From: Alphaproteobacteria bacterium
GTDB lineage: Bacteria > Pseudomonadota > Alphaproteobacteria > Micavibrionales > Micavibrionaceae
Direction: 5' to 3'
Length of the DNA stretch: 64,000 nt
NCBI GenBank assembly: GCA_009995045.1
Contig: JAACQG010000006.1
Span: 164,448 to 228,447 of the forward strand
Below the pieces are notes generated by a model. The model did no database searches. It worked only from the letters and a program-made list of their open reading frames with translations, and was not told where the DNA came from. The translations under genes were made by a program, and so were the position numbers. Each line of letters begins with the position of its first letter. Within the stretch, counting starts at the first letter, position 1. This document shows positions 29,031 to 38,431 of this stretch, in pieces.

Positions 29031-29573
29031 CTATAGAAAGATACGAAACGTATCAACACTAAAGTACCCTATTTTAACAAAAGAAGCCAGCGCGCCGAGC
29101 ACAATAGCAATACCATAAGGAACCTTGCTCGCCCCGCCCTGCACCTGATCTATCCAACTGCCTTTTGCAGGCTCCTTAATCGGCTTATATTTTTTTAAGA
29201 TGATCGCTGTCACACCAAGCAATCCGCCAAACAAACTCGTATACACCAAAAACATCGGTATCGCGGAAAACCCCATCCATACAGCAAACGCACTGACCAG
29301 TTTTTGATCGCCCGCCCCCCATATCCTGAAAGAATAAAGCGCAAAGCTTCCCACAAACACCAAAACAAAGCCCAAAATGTGCGACGCAATCGGCGCAAAA
29401 GGCCCAACACTGCCAAAAACCCACAACAGCAAATAACAGACAACAAACACGGAAAATATAATCACACTGTTCATATTAGGAATGCGCATACCTTTGTAAT
29501 CCGACATCGCCGACATTGCGCCATACGCAAGCATGACGAACAAACAGGACAAATAAACAATGAGTGAAAACAT
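29031..29573 (-). CDS. cpaA: Prepilin peptidase CpaA/TadV (A24 family)
   Basis: A 180-residue membrane protease that cuts the leader from Flp pilin. The two catalytic aspartates are in SDYKGMRIPN and in the GAGDQK motif, both kept, with five to six hydrophobic segments. The size matches short A24 peptidases that lack the methylase domain. It follows the two pilin genes, separated from them by a terminator. Confidence 0.92.
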   Translation of the reverse strand: MFSLIVYLSCLFVMLAYGAMSAMSDYKGMRIPNMNSVIIFSVFVVCYLLLWVFGSVGPFAPIASHILGFVLVFVGSFALYSFRIWGAGDQKLVSAFAVWMGFSAIPMFLVYTSLFGGLLGVTAIILKKYKPIKEPAKGSWIDQVQGGASKVPYGIAIVLGALASFVKIGYFSVDTFRIFL

Positions 29574-29616
29574 AAAAAACCTATTTGTTAAGAGCTATTG
29601 CGATACAAAGTAAAAA

Positions 29617-29640
29617 CCCGCCCAAACGGGGCGGGCTTTT
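29617..29640 (-). terminator. Terminator or attenuator between pilin genes and cpaA
   Basis: CCCGCCC (29617-29623) pairs with GGGCGGG (29629-29635) around loop AAACG. On the minus strand five T follow. It should end most pilin transcripts and let a minority run into cpaA, as expected when much more pilin than peptidase is needed. Confidence 0.85.
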
Positions 29641-29660
29641 TATAAACTTAAATGCTGACG

Positions 29661-29846
29661 TTAAAGCCCTTCAGAAGAGAACCCATCATCTATACCTTGA
29701 AAACCCGCTTCGATACGATCTCCTAAAGTAAAGACCAATGCAACGATAGCAAGAGCGATAGCAGCGACCATGAGTCCGTATTCAATCGCAGTAGCCCCAT
29801 CTTCGTCACGAAGGTAAGCGTCTCTTAAAGCAAGTAATTTCAGCAT
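29661..29846 (-). CDS. Flp-type major pilin, copy 2
   Basis: A 61-residue Flp/PilA pilin. A short basic leader (MLKLLALRDAYLRDEDG) is followed by the processing site G|ATAIEYGLM with the E and Y of the Flp motif, then a single hydrophobic segment. It differs from the neighbouring copy at 11 of 61 positions (about 82% identical). Its ribosome site is in the 29-base gap behind copy 1. It may be a second structural pilin or a spare. Confidence 0.92.
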   Translation of the reverse strand: MLKLLALRDAYLRDEDGATAIEYGLMVAAIALAIVALVFTLGDRIEAGFQGIDDGFSSEGL

Positions 29847-29875
29847 TGAAATATCCTTCTACGAGATGACTAACC

Positions 29876-30061
29876 TTATAGGCCTTCAGCAGCGAAGTTA
29901 TCATCCACGCCTTGGAAGGCTGCTTCGATACGATCACCCAATGTAAACACAAGCGCCACAATACCAAGCGCAATCGCCGCAGCCATAAGGCCGTATTCAA
30001 TCGCAGTAGCGCCCTCATCATCACGAAGGTAAGCATCTTTCATAGCTAATAATTTCAACAT
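29876..30061 (-). CDS. Flp-type major pilin, copy 1
   Basis: A 61-residue Flp pilin with the leader MLKLLAMKDAYLRDDEG, processing site G|ATAIEYGLM and a C-terminal DNFAAEGL end. It has a clean AAGGAG ribosome site before its ATG. It is first in the pilin pair, with a 420-base AT-rich region upstream that should carry its promoter. Being closer to the promoter, it is the likelier major subunit. Confidence 0.93.
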   Translation of the reverse strand: MLKLLAMKDAYLRDDEGATAIEYGLMAAAIALGIVALVFTLGDRIEAAFQGVDDNFAAEGL

Positions 30062-30268
30062 AATATAATCTCCTTAATAAGATTGATTTGATTTAAATTT
30101 CGGTTAATCCCACACTTCACATTTTTTGGAACAGTTACATGAAGATCCCAACCGTTACTCATATTAGAATATCGGGATTTGATTAAGGGAAGGTTAAATT
30201 ACACAGTTATTACTTATATTTTTAAAGAAAAAATGCAAAAAAATCAACTAATAAGTTTATTTAATTTT

Positions 30269-30281
30269 ATGTAAAATTTTA
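30269..30281 (+). repeat. Copy 3 of recurring 13-base motif
   Basis: ATGTAAAATTTTA within an AT-rich stretch, about 210 bases upstream of the first Flp pilin start. An upstream TTAATTTT extends its likeness to the palindrome at 12583. Confidence 0.5.
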
Positions 30282-30426
30282 TCTATTGCTTATTTACTTG
30301 TAAAAATAATAATTTTACTTAAACAGATTAAGTATAAAGCACCCCCCCCTCAATTGCCTTTAATAGACATACTGACACCCACAGTAAAAAACCAAAAAAG
30401 AAAAAAACAATTATTGCGCATAATAT

Positions 30427-30454
30427 AAAAAGCCCACTTCAACAAAGCGGGCTT
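30427..30454 (-). terminator. Terminator after the TadG-type gene
   Basis: AAGCCC pairs with GGGCTT (30430-30435 with 30449-30454), with a further CTT/AAG pair inside and one A-C mismatch. On the minus strand it is followed by a T run. It lies 27 bases past the TadG stop. Confidence 0.75.
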
Positions 30455-30481
30455 CTTTTTAAGAATATATAATAAGACCTA

Positions 30482-31972
30482 TTAACTCTTAATATGCAGA
30501 TTACTTAACTCCTGCGCTATATCGCGAAAGACGCTCAAAAGCTCATCAGAGCTTCTAACATGTTCATGGCGACCACCATTAATCGCACACCCCTGATATA
30601 ACGCTTTTGTAGCATTATCGATCCCGCCAGAGCTCGCCTCAAACGTAATCGTGTAAATCGTTGGCCCTTTATCCATGGCCTTCATATTATCACACGTATC
30701 TTCAAGACGATCATCAAGAACCCCCGATGAACCAACACTATGTGTGCCATTACGACCGAATGCGCCATAAGGACTGCTGCGGACGTTATCACCGTCGGTC
30801 ATCATCACAATAACCTTGCGCCAAGCTCTATCATCCCAAGACACGCCCTCAGTAAATGGAGCCTCGGGCGAAAGCATGCGCCACCCCCATACCATACCGA
30901 TATTACCAAATGTCGAACCATTTGCCTGCATCTCACTTAAGCGATTTTTGAGAACAGTCATATCTTCCGTCAACGGCAAAACCGAAGCGGACGGGCAAAC
31001 ATAATTCGGCCCGCGCGTAACATAACGCGCCCCATATCTATAGCTGGTGCTTCTACAACTAGAGTCAGTTGAATTATAATAATTACACACCCGGTTCGTG
31101 TTGCTTGAAATATTACATTCCGGCGCATCTGTAAAATTATTACGGCACCAGCGATACATATACCAAGGCCCAGAATGATCCATCACATCCGTGCCGTCAT
31201 CTTCTTCTAAAACACAAATATTGGTGTCTTTATCATTACTAAATTCCAAACCAAGTGGATTGGACAAAAATGCATTTTCATAGGCGTTTCCATCATCATC
31301 ATAGCCAAGACCATAAGGCCCAACATTCACCGACGTTGCATAAGGCACAATACCAACCTTCACAAAATCATTTTGCGCCTGAACAAACGAACCATATCGG
31401 CTCAAACAATCCTCAGTATTATCGGAATCATAAGTTCCATACAAAATCTCGACAAACTCGCACGCCGCCGTTCTTAGCTTTCCAATATTATTATTGGTAC
31501 CCATTGACCCTGTATTATCAAGAACAAGAACGACCTCTAATCCCTTAACCTCTCTCTGGACAACCACCTCCGCCGAGACGTTAATTTCGTCAACACCAAT
31601 AACGCGTACAAATAAGGTCGTATAAACAGCCTTACCCGAAACGCTCACCAAATTCCCATCAACAGAAACTATTGGCTCAAAAGTCGCGCCAAGCTTTTCC
31701 GGTGGGTAATTAACCTTAAAGAAATCCTGCACTTTTTGCTTAATAACACCAGAATCATTCGAAGATGCCGTCGCCGCCAACGCCGCCGCATCAATCGCCT
31801 GAGAGAGACGCTGTTTGACCATATACGCCTGCGCGTAATCAATCGCCATCCCCGCCGAACCAATAACCACCGGTGCCATCACCGCGAACATAATCGCAAT
31901 CGCCGCGCCAGTATTGCGGATATAAGAACGGCCAAACGCCGCCATAGTATTTATGATGTTTATTTTTGTCAT
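30482..31972 (-). CDS. TadG-type pilus protein with von Willebrand factor A domain
   Basis: A 496-residue protein. Residues 22-44 are a TadE/G-type membrane segment with a basic start (TadE-like leader RNTGAAIAIMFA). A vWA domain begins about residue 145 with the metal site DNTGSMG (D152, S156) and continues to the C-terminus (VIVMMTDGDN). Between the two halves of the vWA domain is a loop with cysteines at 253, 276, 286, 296, 306 and 326; four of them are exactly ten apart. It is the last of three TadE/G genes and probably acts at the pilus base or tip, or in adhesion. Start is the ATG at 31972. Confidence 0.85.
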   Translation of the reverse strand: MTKINIINTMAAFGRSYIRNTGAAIAIMFAVMAPVVIGSAGMAIDYAQAYMVKQRLSQAIDAAALAATASSNDSGVIKQKVQDFFKVNYPPEKLGATFEPIVSVDGNLVSVSGKAVYTTLFVRVIGVDEINVSAEVVVQREVKGLEVVLVLDNTGSMGTNNNIGKLRTAACEFVEILYGTYDSDNTEDCLSRYGSFVQAQNDFVKVGIVPYATSVNVGPYGLGYDDDGNAYENAFLSNPLGLEFSNDKDTNICVLEEDDGTDVMDHSGPWYMYRWCRNNFTDAPECNISSNTNRVCNYYNSTDSSCRSTSYRYGARYVTRGPNYVCPSASVLPLTEDMTVLKNRLSEMQANGSTFGNIGMVWGWRMLSPEAPFTEGVSWDDRAWRKVIVMMTDGDNVRSSPYGAFGRNGTHSVGSSGVLDDRLEDTCDNMKAMDKGPTIYTITFEASSGGIDNATKALYQGCAINGGRHEHVRSSDELLSVFRDIAQELSNLHIKS

Positions 31973-32009
31973 GTTTCACCTAACCTTCAGATTAGAATAT
32001 AAAAAGAAT

Positions 32010-32558
32010 TTAAATGCGCTCAACAATAGCGCTCTTTCGCCCACGGGAGAATGCAATCTCACGCATCGGAACCAGACCAACAGTAAATTTACCGATTGAA
32101 AAACCTAAAAACAGCGGATCATATTCATATTCAATACTCACAACAATCACACCATTATTCGCCTCAGCCAACGACGCAACAGCCGCAAGCACATCCGGAT
32201 TGGGTGTCATGTTACGTGTCTCACGCCATTCAATATATGCATCCGCATCATCATCAAAACCGATGCTAACAATATCAACACCATAAACCGAAGTATCAAA
32301 TGGCTGCAGCGCAAGCTCACCCGCCATTATCGCTTCATTGATCATGCCATCACTCATTTGTGAATCACGCGCGATAAGATCCGCAGTCACCTGGGATGCA
32401 CGAATAGCTTTTTGCCCCGCTAAAATAGCACTACCCATGTCATATGTACCAACCAACAAGACGGCCAAAAGCGGAAACACAAAGGCTGATTCAATTGCCG
32501 CAACACCATCACGGCACCGCGCCCATTTGATTAACAACGATCTCAGAAAATAAAACAT
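32010..32558 (-). CDS. TadE-like minor pilin
   Basis: A 182-residue TadE-family pseudopilin. The start ATG at 32558 gives a short N-terminus (MFYFLRSLLIKWARCRDG) before the conserved GVAAIESAFVFPLLAVLL membrane segment with the E of the TadE motif. Longer in-frame starts lie within the gene upstream. It is a single base after that gene (ending 32560) and 37 bases before the TadG gene. TadE proteins are needed for Tad pilus assembly. Confidence 0.87.
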   Translation of the reverse strand: MFYFLRSLLIKWARCRDGVAAIESAFVFPLLAVLLVGTYDMGSAILAGQKAIRASQVTADLIARDSQMSDGMINEAIMAGELALQPFDTSVYGVDIVSIGFDDDADAYIEWRETRNMTPNPDVLAAVASLAEANNGVIVVSIEYEYDPLFLGFSIGKFTVGLVPMREIAFSRGRKSAIVERI

Positions 32559-32559
32559 A

Positions 32560-33093
32560 TCAAACCGCCCCATCAAAATCATAGGGCTCTGATTGCAAAA
32601 CAATCGTCGACATAAAGAGTTTAGAACCACTTCCGCCCGTCAACAAACTACCCACAATAGGAGTCATAATGTGATAACGATACGCAGTACGAACAAGCAC
32701 ACGGTCACTTGAGCCGCCCGGCGCCACACCGCGCGAAACCATATTACCGTCTTCATCAAATTGCGCCGCCGCGCTGGCAAAATCACCAAAACTATCAAGC
32801 CGCTGCACCTCAATTTGAATATCATTACAATCTAAAAAGGCCATTTTATAGCTGCAAAGAGCATCACGAAACGCCTCCTCAGGTGCTGATGCGGATTGCT
32901 GAAGCTGCCCCGTTCTAATCAAGCGCGCCGCTGAATTGGTTGCCCCCTCCAGCAAGCTCGCCGATGTAAACATCAACGACATTTCAATAATACCAAGAGT
33001 AAGCATCATATATGGCGCAAGCAATAAGCTAAACTCAACGGCGGTAACACCATCGTCTTTGCGCGCCCATTTTCTATATAATTTACCCAACAT
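32560..33093 (-). CDS. TadE-like minor pilin
   Basis: A 177-residue TadE-family protein. I chose the ATG at 33093, which gives MLGKLYRKWARKDDG before the motif GVTAVEFSLLLAPYMMLTLG; an in-frame TTG at 33126 is possible but less likely. A mainly extended periplasmic domain follows with two cysteines in LCSYKMAFLDC. It is first in the TadE-TadE-TadG operon. Confidence 0.86.
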   Translation of the reverse strand: MLGKLYRKWARKDDGVTAVEFSLLLAPYMMLTLGIIEMSLMFTSASLLEGATNSAARLIRTGQLQQSASAPEEAFRDALCSYKMAFLDCNDIQIEVQRLDSFGDFASAAAQFDEDGNMVSRGVAPGGSSDRVLVRTAYRYHIMTPIVGSLLTGGSGSKLFMSTIVLQSEPYDFDGAV

Positions 33094-33123
33094 TTGTATA
33101 AAATCACTTTCAAATTTCAGGCA

Positions 33124-33147
33124 CAAAAAAAGCGGCTATCATCCGCT
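33124..33147 (-). terminator. Terminator of the pseudokinase operon
   Basis: AGCGG pairs with CCGCT around a 7-base loop, followed on the minus strand by a run of T. It ends the transcript of the membrane protein at 33225 and sets it apart from the TadE genes. Confidence 0.8.
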
Positions 33148-33224
33148 CCAACTTTCTGCACCCACAGAACCTAACTTCTCTTATTGTTTCACAAGACCAG
33201 TAAAGAAAGCCTTAATAGGCATAA

Positions 33225-33719
33225 TTACGACTTGTCCTCTTTTTCAATCGCAAACCCATATTGATCAACCGCAATCTCTCTCGTGACCTCTTTACCCCAT
33301 CTATCAACAAGTTCTTTTTGACGTTTCTTGATTGCCTTCACACGCGCCTTGCCTCGCTGCAACAACAAACTCGCGATAATGCCCGTCATAGCCCAATCAA
33401 TCAGATACCCAATCGCAGCCGCCGCATACATAACAACAATCGCCTTTGGATTTGTTACAATCTCAATAGCCTGCTCAAAATTATGCCCCTTCGTCCATAG
33501 ATCTAACAAAAAAGGAACCGCGCCCGACAAATTCATAGCCCCCACTGTAATTGCCTTTGATTTGCGCTTAGAACGATCAACAAAAGCCGCAGCCAATGTT
33601 GGCAACATCGCGATAGAAAGCATAAAAGTCGTTGGCAAAAAGACAATCGCCATCAACAAACCAGCCGCACTTAATATTTGTTTTTTAAAACCACCGCTTT
33701 TAGCCTTTTTCTTCGCCAT
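33225..33719 (-). CDS. Small membrane protein of unknown function
   Basis: A 164-residue protein with a very basic start (MAKKKAKSGGFKK), about three hydrophobic segments (roughly 15-47, 56-75 and 93-120) and a charged cytoplasmic tail (RGKARVKAIKKRQKELVDR). I do not recognise the family. It begins 12 bases after the pseudokinase gene and is followed by its own terminator, so the two form a closed unit. A membrane partner for the pseudokinase is a fair guess but not shown. Confidence 0.65.
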   Translation of the reverse strand: MAKKKAKSGGFKKQILSAAGLLMAIVFLPTTFMLSIAMLPTLAAAFVDRSKRKSKAITVGAMNLSGAVPFLLDLWTKGHNFEQAIEIVTNPKAIVVMYAAAAIGYLIDWAMTGIIASLLLQRGKARVKAIKKRQKELVDRWGKEVTREIAVDQYGFAIEKEDKS

Positions 33720-33731
33720 AAAAAATCTTCC

Positions 33732-35825
33732 TTAAAATATACTATTGCCACTCATGAACATATAAGTCGTCACAAGAATAAACAGCGCAGCAAGACCACC
33801 CGAAATAAGCGCAGCAAAGTCCCGGCCAGTTCCACGGCCAAAACTGCCCTCATCTTCCAATTGCCTTGATAAACGATCTTCCTCCAGCTTTAGCTGAGCA
33901 TATTCAACCATAGCAGCCTTATACCCACGCATATCCCTTTCGTGCACATCAGGGCTATCTAGAAGATTAGCCATCTTCACCAAATCACCCAGCTTCACAT
34001 ATTTATCAATATTCTCTTTCAGCTTGTCTCTGATATCCTGATCATGAAAACGCTTATAAACAGTCGGAAGTCTTTTCTGAAAAGCCTTTGCTATATGTGG
34101 AAAAGGATCAAGCCCAGACCGCTTTTGGATGATCGCAAAAACTTTTAAATTCGCAAGAAGGTTTTTATGATCATCGGGGGAATTGATATCATACAAATAC
34201 GCGTCAATGATTTTGGAATCTTTCATCGATAAAAATGCTGCAACATGCCTATCAATAAACAAAGCAGGACTATCACCCTTTTCACAAACAGATTCAAACG
34301 CAGACATCATTTCTTCGGGTGTTGACACATAGTAGTCTTTTAACTTCAAACTGAGGCATGGCACGTCCGGAGATAAGGTGTATAGGCAACGCTCAATACC
34401 AACACCAATCTTATTCTGCCGTAAAAAACTGCGACAAAAATCAAATTTTGAAATCCATCCCGAAACAGCAACATTCGGATTTTCACTGGTTGTAACCCAA
34501 TTCATTGCAACAGATTGCGTAAACATATCTGCAAATAATTTGACATCACGATTATTTACTATTGTGTCATACAGCGCATTCCCGACCCCGTCACCTGACA
34601 TGCACAACCCTCGGAAACGAAGTGGCGCCATTGCATCCAAAAGCGAAGAGACATTGGAAACAAGTCTGTCTTCATAGCCTGGTCCGCGCCCTCTTTGAAT
34701 AGACGATTGATATGCCTCTTTTAAACGATCAACAGCAACACTATCCTCCAAAGAGCGCGTTAACCATTGCTCCAAAACGCCATCTTCAACGAGCTTAACC
34801 GTTTCAGATGGAGCCTTATCAAGAGCCATAGCAAGCAATTGAGGATAAACAAATTTTTCACCATTAAACAAAATCGGACGCGCCGATTTTGCTCGGCTTG
34901 ATGACTGCTTTGGGCTAAGCCTGCGCCCATCAAGCCACACTAAAATTTCATCTACCGTCCATCTCTGTGATGGTTCATCATGCAACAAACCACGCAGCAA
35001 CTCTAAGATAGAGCCCTTAAAACGGTCCTTACCGGTCACGGCGGCATAACTACCGACCTTAACCTTCTCACGAATAATTTCCTCATCGCTCTTCCCCTCA
35101 AGAGGATCAGAAGAGCGAAGAATAACAGCCAACGAAACACCAAACGCATAAATATCATCAGCCAACATACCGCTTCCACGACTAATCGCATCCGCTTGCG
35201 CACGCTCTATCGGCTCATATATAGATGGTTGCGTATACGAAGCTTGTGCAGACAAACAATCCCCTAACACAAACTCACTTCCCTTGCCGCTTTGAAACAT
35301 ATTACCGGGGCGGATTGCGCCGTGAACAAAATCCTTATCACGAAAATCCTGCAAAACATTAACCATGGGCTTAACGATGCTCTCCATGACTAAATCTTGC
35401 TTCCAACCCATCGCCTGTTCTTTATCGCGCTCCAAAAAACGCTCACCAATCGAGTATTTATACACAATCACATACCGCTCTTGCTTAGCTGGCGGCCAAT
35501 AAACCTTACCGTACGAAACCAAGGGTAAAAGAGCTGGATTAATAATTGAAGCATACCTCTCCGCCGCATTTCGGCGTGGTACAAGATGGCGCTCACACAC
35601 AATTGCAATTAAATTATCGGAGCTTCGCCCCCTAGATACAGCCTTATAGGCTTTATTTTCCAAGGAGTCATAAGATGGTAAAGGCTTGCTGGGGAATATT
35701 TCGATATTACCATCAAATTTAACAACCGTTACTGGCGTTTGCACCTTTGGCTTTGTCGAAGAAACATCCTTCTTGCCTTCACCCTCAGCAGGCTTTTTAT
35801 CACTCTTAGTTTTATCGTCCGCCAT
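33732..35825 (-). CDS. Tail-anchored pseudokinase-like protein
   Basis: A 697-residue protein. Residues 30-310 show the outline of a protein kinase: FVHGAIRPGNMF (168-177) replaces the HRDLKxxN loop, GDC (188-190) replaces DFG, and ADDIYAFGV (222-230) and the QRWT end (about 280) match the C lobe. The catalytic aspartate, the DFG aspartate and a clear glycine loop are absent, so it should not phosphorylate. A long helical region with a coiled stretch (QLKLEEDRLSRQLEDE) follows, and one membrane segment lies at about 670-692, leaving the body in the cytoplasm. It is the first gene of a two-gene unit between the Tad and purA genes. Kinase-fold assignment is moderate; lack of catalysis is clear from the residues. 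Confidence 0.68.
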   Translation of the reverse strand: MADDKTKSDKKPAEGEGKKDVSSTKPKVQTPVTVVKFDGNIEIFPSKPLPSYDSLENKAYKAVSRGRSSDNLIAIVCERHLVPRRNAAERYASIINPALLPLVSYGKVYWPPAKQERYVIVYKYSIGERFLERDKEQAMGWKQDLVMESIVKPMVNVLQDFRDKDFVHGAIRPGNMFQSGKGSEFVLGDCLSAQASYTQPSIYEPIERAQADAISRGSGMLADDIYAFGVSLAVILRSSDPLEGKSDEEIIREKVKVGSYAAVTGKDRFKGSILELLRGLLHDEPSQRWTVDEILVWLDGRRLSPKQSSSRAKSARPILFNGEKFVYPQLLAMALDKAPSETVKLVEDGVLEQWLTRSLEDSVAVDRLKEAYQSSIQRGRGPGYEDRLVSNVSSLLDAMAPLRFRGLCMSGDGVGNALYDTIVNNRDVKLFADMFTQSVAMNWVTTSENPNVAVSGWISKFDFCRSFLRQNKIGVGIERCLYTLSPDVPCLSLKLKDYYVSTPEEMMSAFESVCEKGDSPALFIDRHVAAFLSMKDSKIIDAYLYDINSPDDHKNLLANLKVFAIIQKRSGLDPFPHIAKAFQKRLPTVYKRFHDQDIRDKLKENIDKYVKLGDLVKMANLLDSPDVHERDMRGYKAAMVEYAQLKLEEDRLSRQLEDEGSFGRGTGRDFAALISGGLAALFILVTTYMFMSGNSIF

Positions 35826-35870
35826 AAATACTCTAAAAAAGGAATTTAAAAAACTATACGCAGAAAGAGA

Positions 35871-35902
35871 AAAGGCTCCCTGAAGAATATCAAGGAACCT
35901 TT
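35871..35902 (-). terminator. Terminator after purA
   Basis: AAAGGCTCCCTG pairs with CAAGGAACCTTT with two mismatches and an 8-base loop, followed on the minus strand by TTTTCTCTTTCT. It separates purA from the pseudokinase gene. Confidence 0.7.
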
Positions 35903-35950
35903 AGTGTAATCGTGATCTAGGCAAAAGTAAAATGACTTAAGCGATACAAA

Positions 35951-37246
<1,296 letters not shown>

Positions 37247-37262
37247 TCATTCCTTATATGTG

Positions 37263-38345
37263 TTAAATCTCTTCGACTTTACCGTCTTTATAGATATGGG
37301 TGCAAGTGCTTAAAAGCTGCAAATCTTCATCGCTCCCACGAACAGTAATATATTTCTCATTTTGCAAACGCTGCAAGACATCCCACCCCGCATCCATCGA
37401 CACAAACACCCGCGGCTTTCCTATAAATGCAGGCATTGCGGTGCGAACCGTATCCATATAAAGCGTAAAGCCAGCCGCCGCCTCCGCGCAAACATCACCA
37501 TCGCAATCAATTGCATAACGCCCACCACGACCAATCTCACCATGCGCATCAGGGGAAAATAAAGTGAACACAACGCCGCTATGATACTCAAAACCCTTCG
37601 TCTCCAACGGATCAACCGTATAAGAAACGCCCGATATGCCAAGCTCATCCGCCGCCTTTTGAACCCGTGCAATCACCGTTTTCAATTCGCGCACCTGCGT
37701 CAAAGCATCCTCGCTCAAACCAAGAGCCTCAAGCCGCGCTATCGCCTTATCAGAGGTGCCCGCCAATTGCGCACGCAACGAATCAAGCGCATCTTTATCC
37801 GCGCCCGCCGCCTCAAAAACCGCATCAACAATATCAGGGAGAGAGAAATCAATTGTAACCTTATCTAGCCCGACATCCGATAAACCCTTAAGCGCAATAA
37901 CCGCCATTTCTATAATGTCGTCATTTTCTGCGCCCCCGACAAGCTCACATCCAACTTGTGCAAATTGGCGGAATGTCCGTTGCTGACTCGCGCGCGTGCG
38001 TATCGCATCATTGGCATAAGCAATACGCAAAGGGCGCGGCGCATCTGCCATACGTGTGGTCGCTATCCGCGCAATCTGCGGCGTAATATCCGAGCGCATC
38101 GCAAGCATTTTCTCTGACAAAGGATCCATCATACGAAATGTCTGCTGCGCACATGACGCCCCAGGCCCCGGTGCAAGCAAGCTTTCCTCAAACTCAACCA
38201 ATGGTGGCTTAACACGATCATATCCAAATCGTGCAAAAGCCTTCATCAAAATACCGATACCTCGAAATTCCGCATCCGCCTCAGGGGGAAGCAAATCCTC
38301 AAAACCTTTCGGCAACAACATCGGTGATTTTATTCGCTCATTCAT
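37263..38345 (-). CDS. hisZ: ATP phosphoribosyltransferase regulatory subunit HisZ
   Basis: A 360-residue relative of histidyl-tRNA synthetase that regulates the short form of HisG in histidine synthesis. The class II synthetase-like motifs are present (LLPPEADAEFRGIGILMKAF, MRSDITPQIAR, RTFRQFAQVGCE), but the anticodon domain is missing, as in HisZ. The ATG at 38345 matches the usual start; the frame runs open for 19 more codons upstream. The hisG partner is not in the window. Confidence 0.92.
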   Translation of the reverse strand: MNERIKSPMLLPKGFEDLLPPEADAEFRGIGILMKAFARFGYDRVKPPLVEFEESLLAPGPGASCAQQTFRMMDPLSEKMLAMRSDITPQIARIATTRMADAPRPLRIAYANDAIRTRASQQRTFRQFAQVGCELVGGAENDDIIEMAVIALKGLSDVGLDKVTIDFSLPDIVDAVFEAAGADKDALDSLRAQLAGTSDKAIARLEALGLSEDALTQVRELKTVIARVQKAADELGISGVSYTVDPLETKGFEYHSGVVFTLFSPDAHGEIGRGGRYAIDCDGDVCAEAAAGFTLYMDTVRTAMPAFIGKPRVFVSMDAGWDVLQRLQNEKYITVRGSDEDLQLLSTCTHIYKDGKVEEI

Positions 38346-38431
38346 AGTGTTAGGGATAATGCGAGGGAGACGGAAAGTCAATTTCTTAGAGCATCTAGCC
38401 AATCAGATTTTCTACAAAAAAATGAATCAAG

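Larger units (their letters stand above)
30062..30481. other. 420-base AT-rich gap upstream of the pilin genes
   Basis: This gap holds the pilin promoter region on the minus strand, one copy of the 13-base motif (30269-30281), a run of eight C (30342-30349) and a terminator for the TadG gene (30427-30454). I found no clear sigma-70 or sigma-54 boxes for the pilin and no coding frame. Confidence 0.55.
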
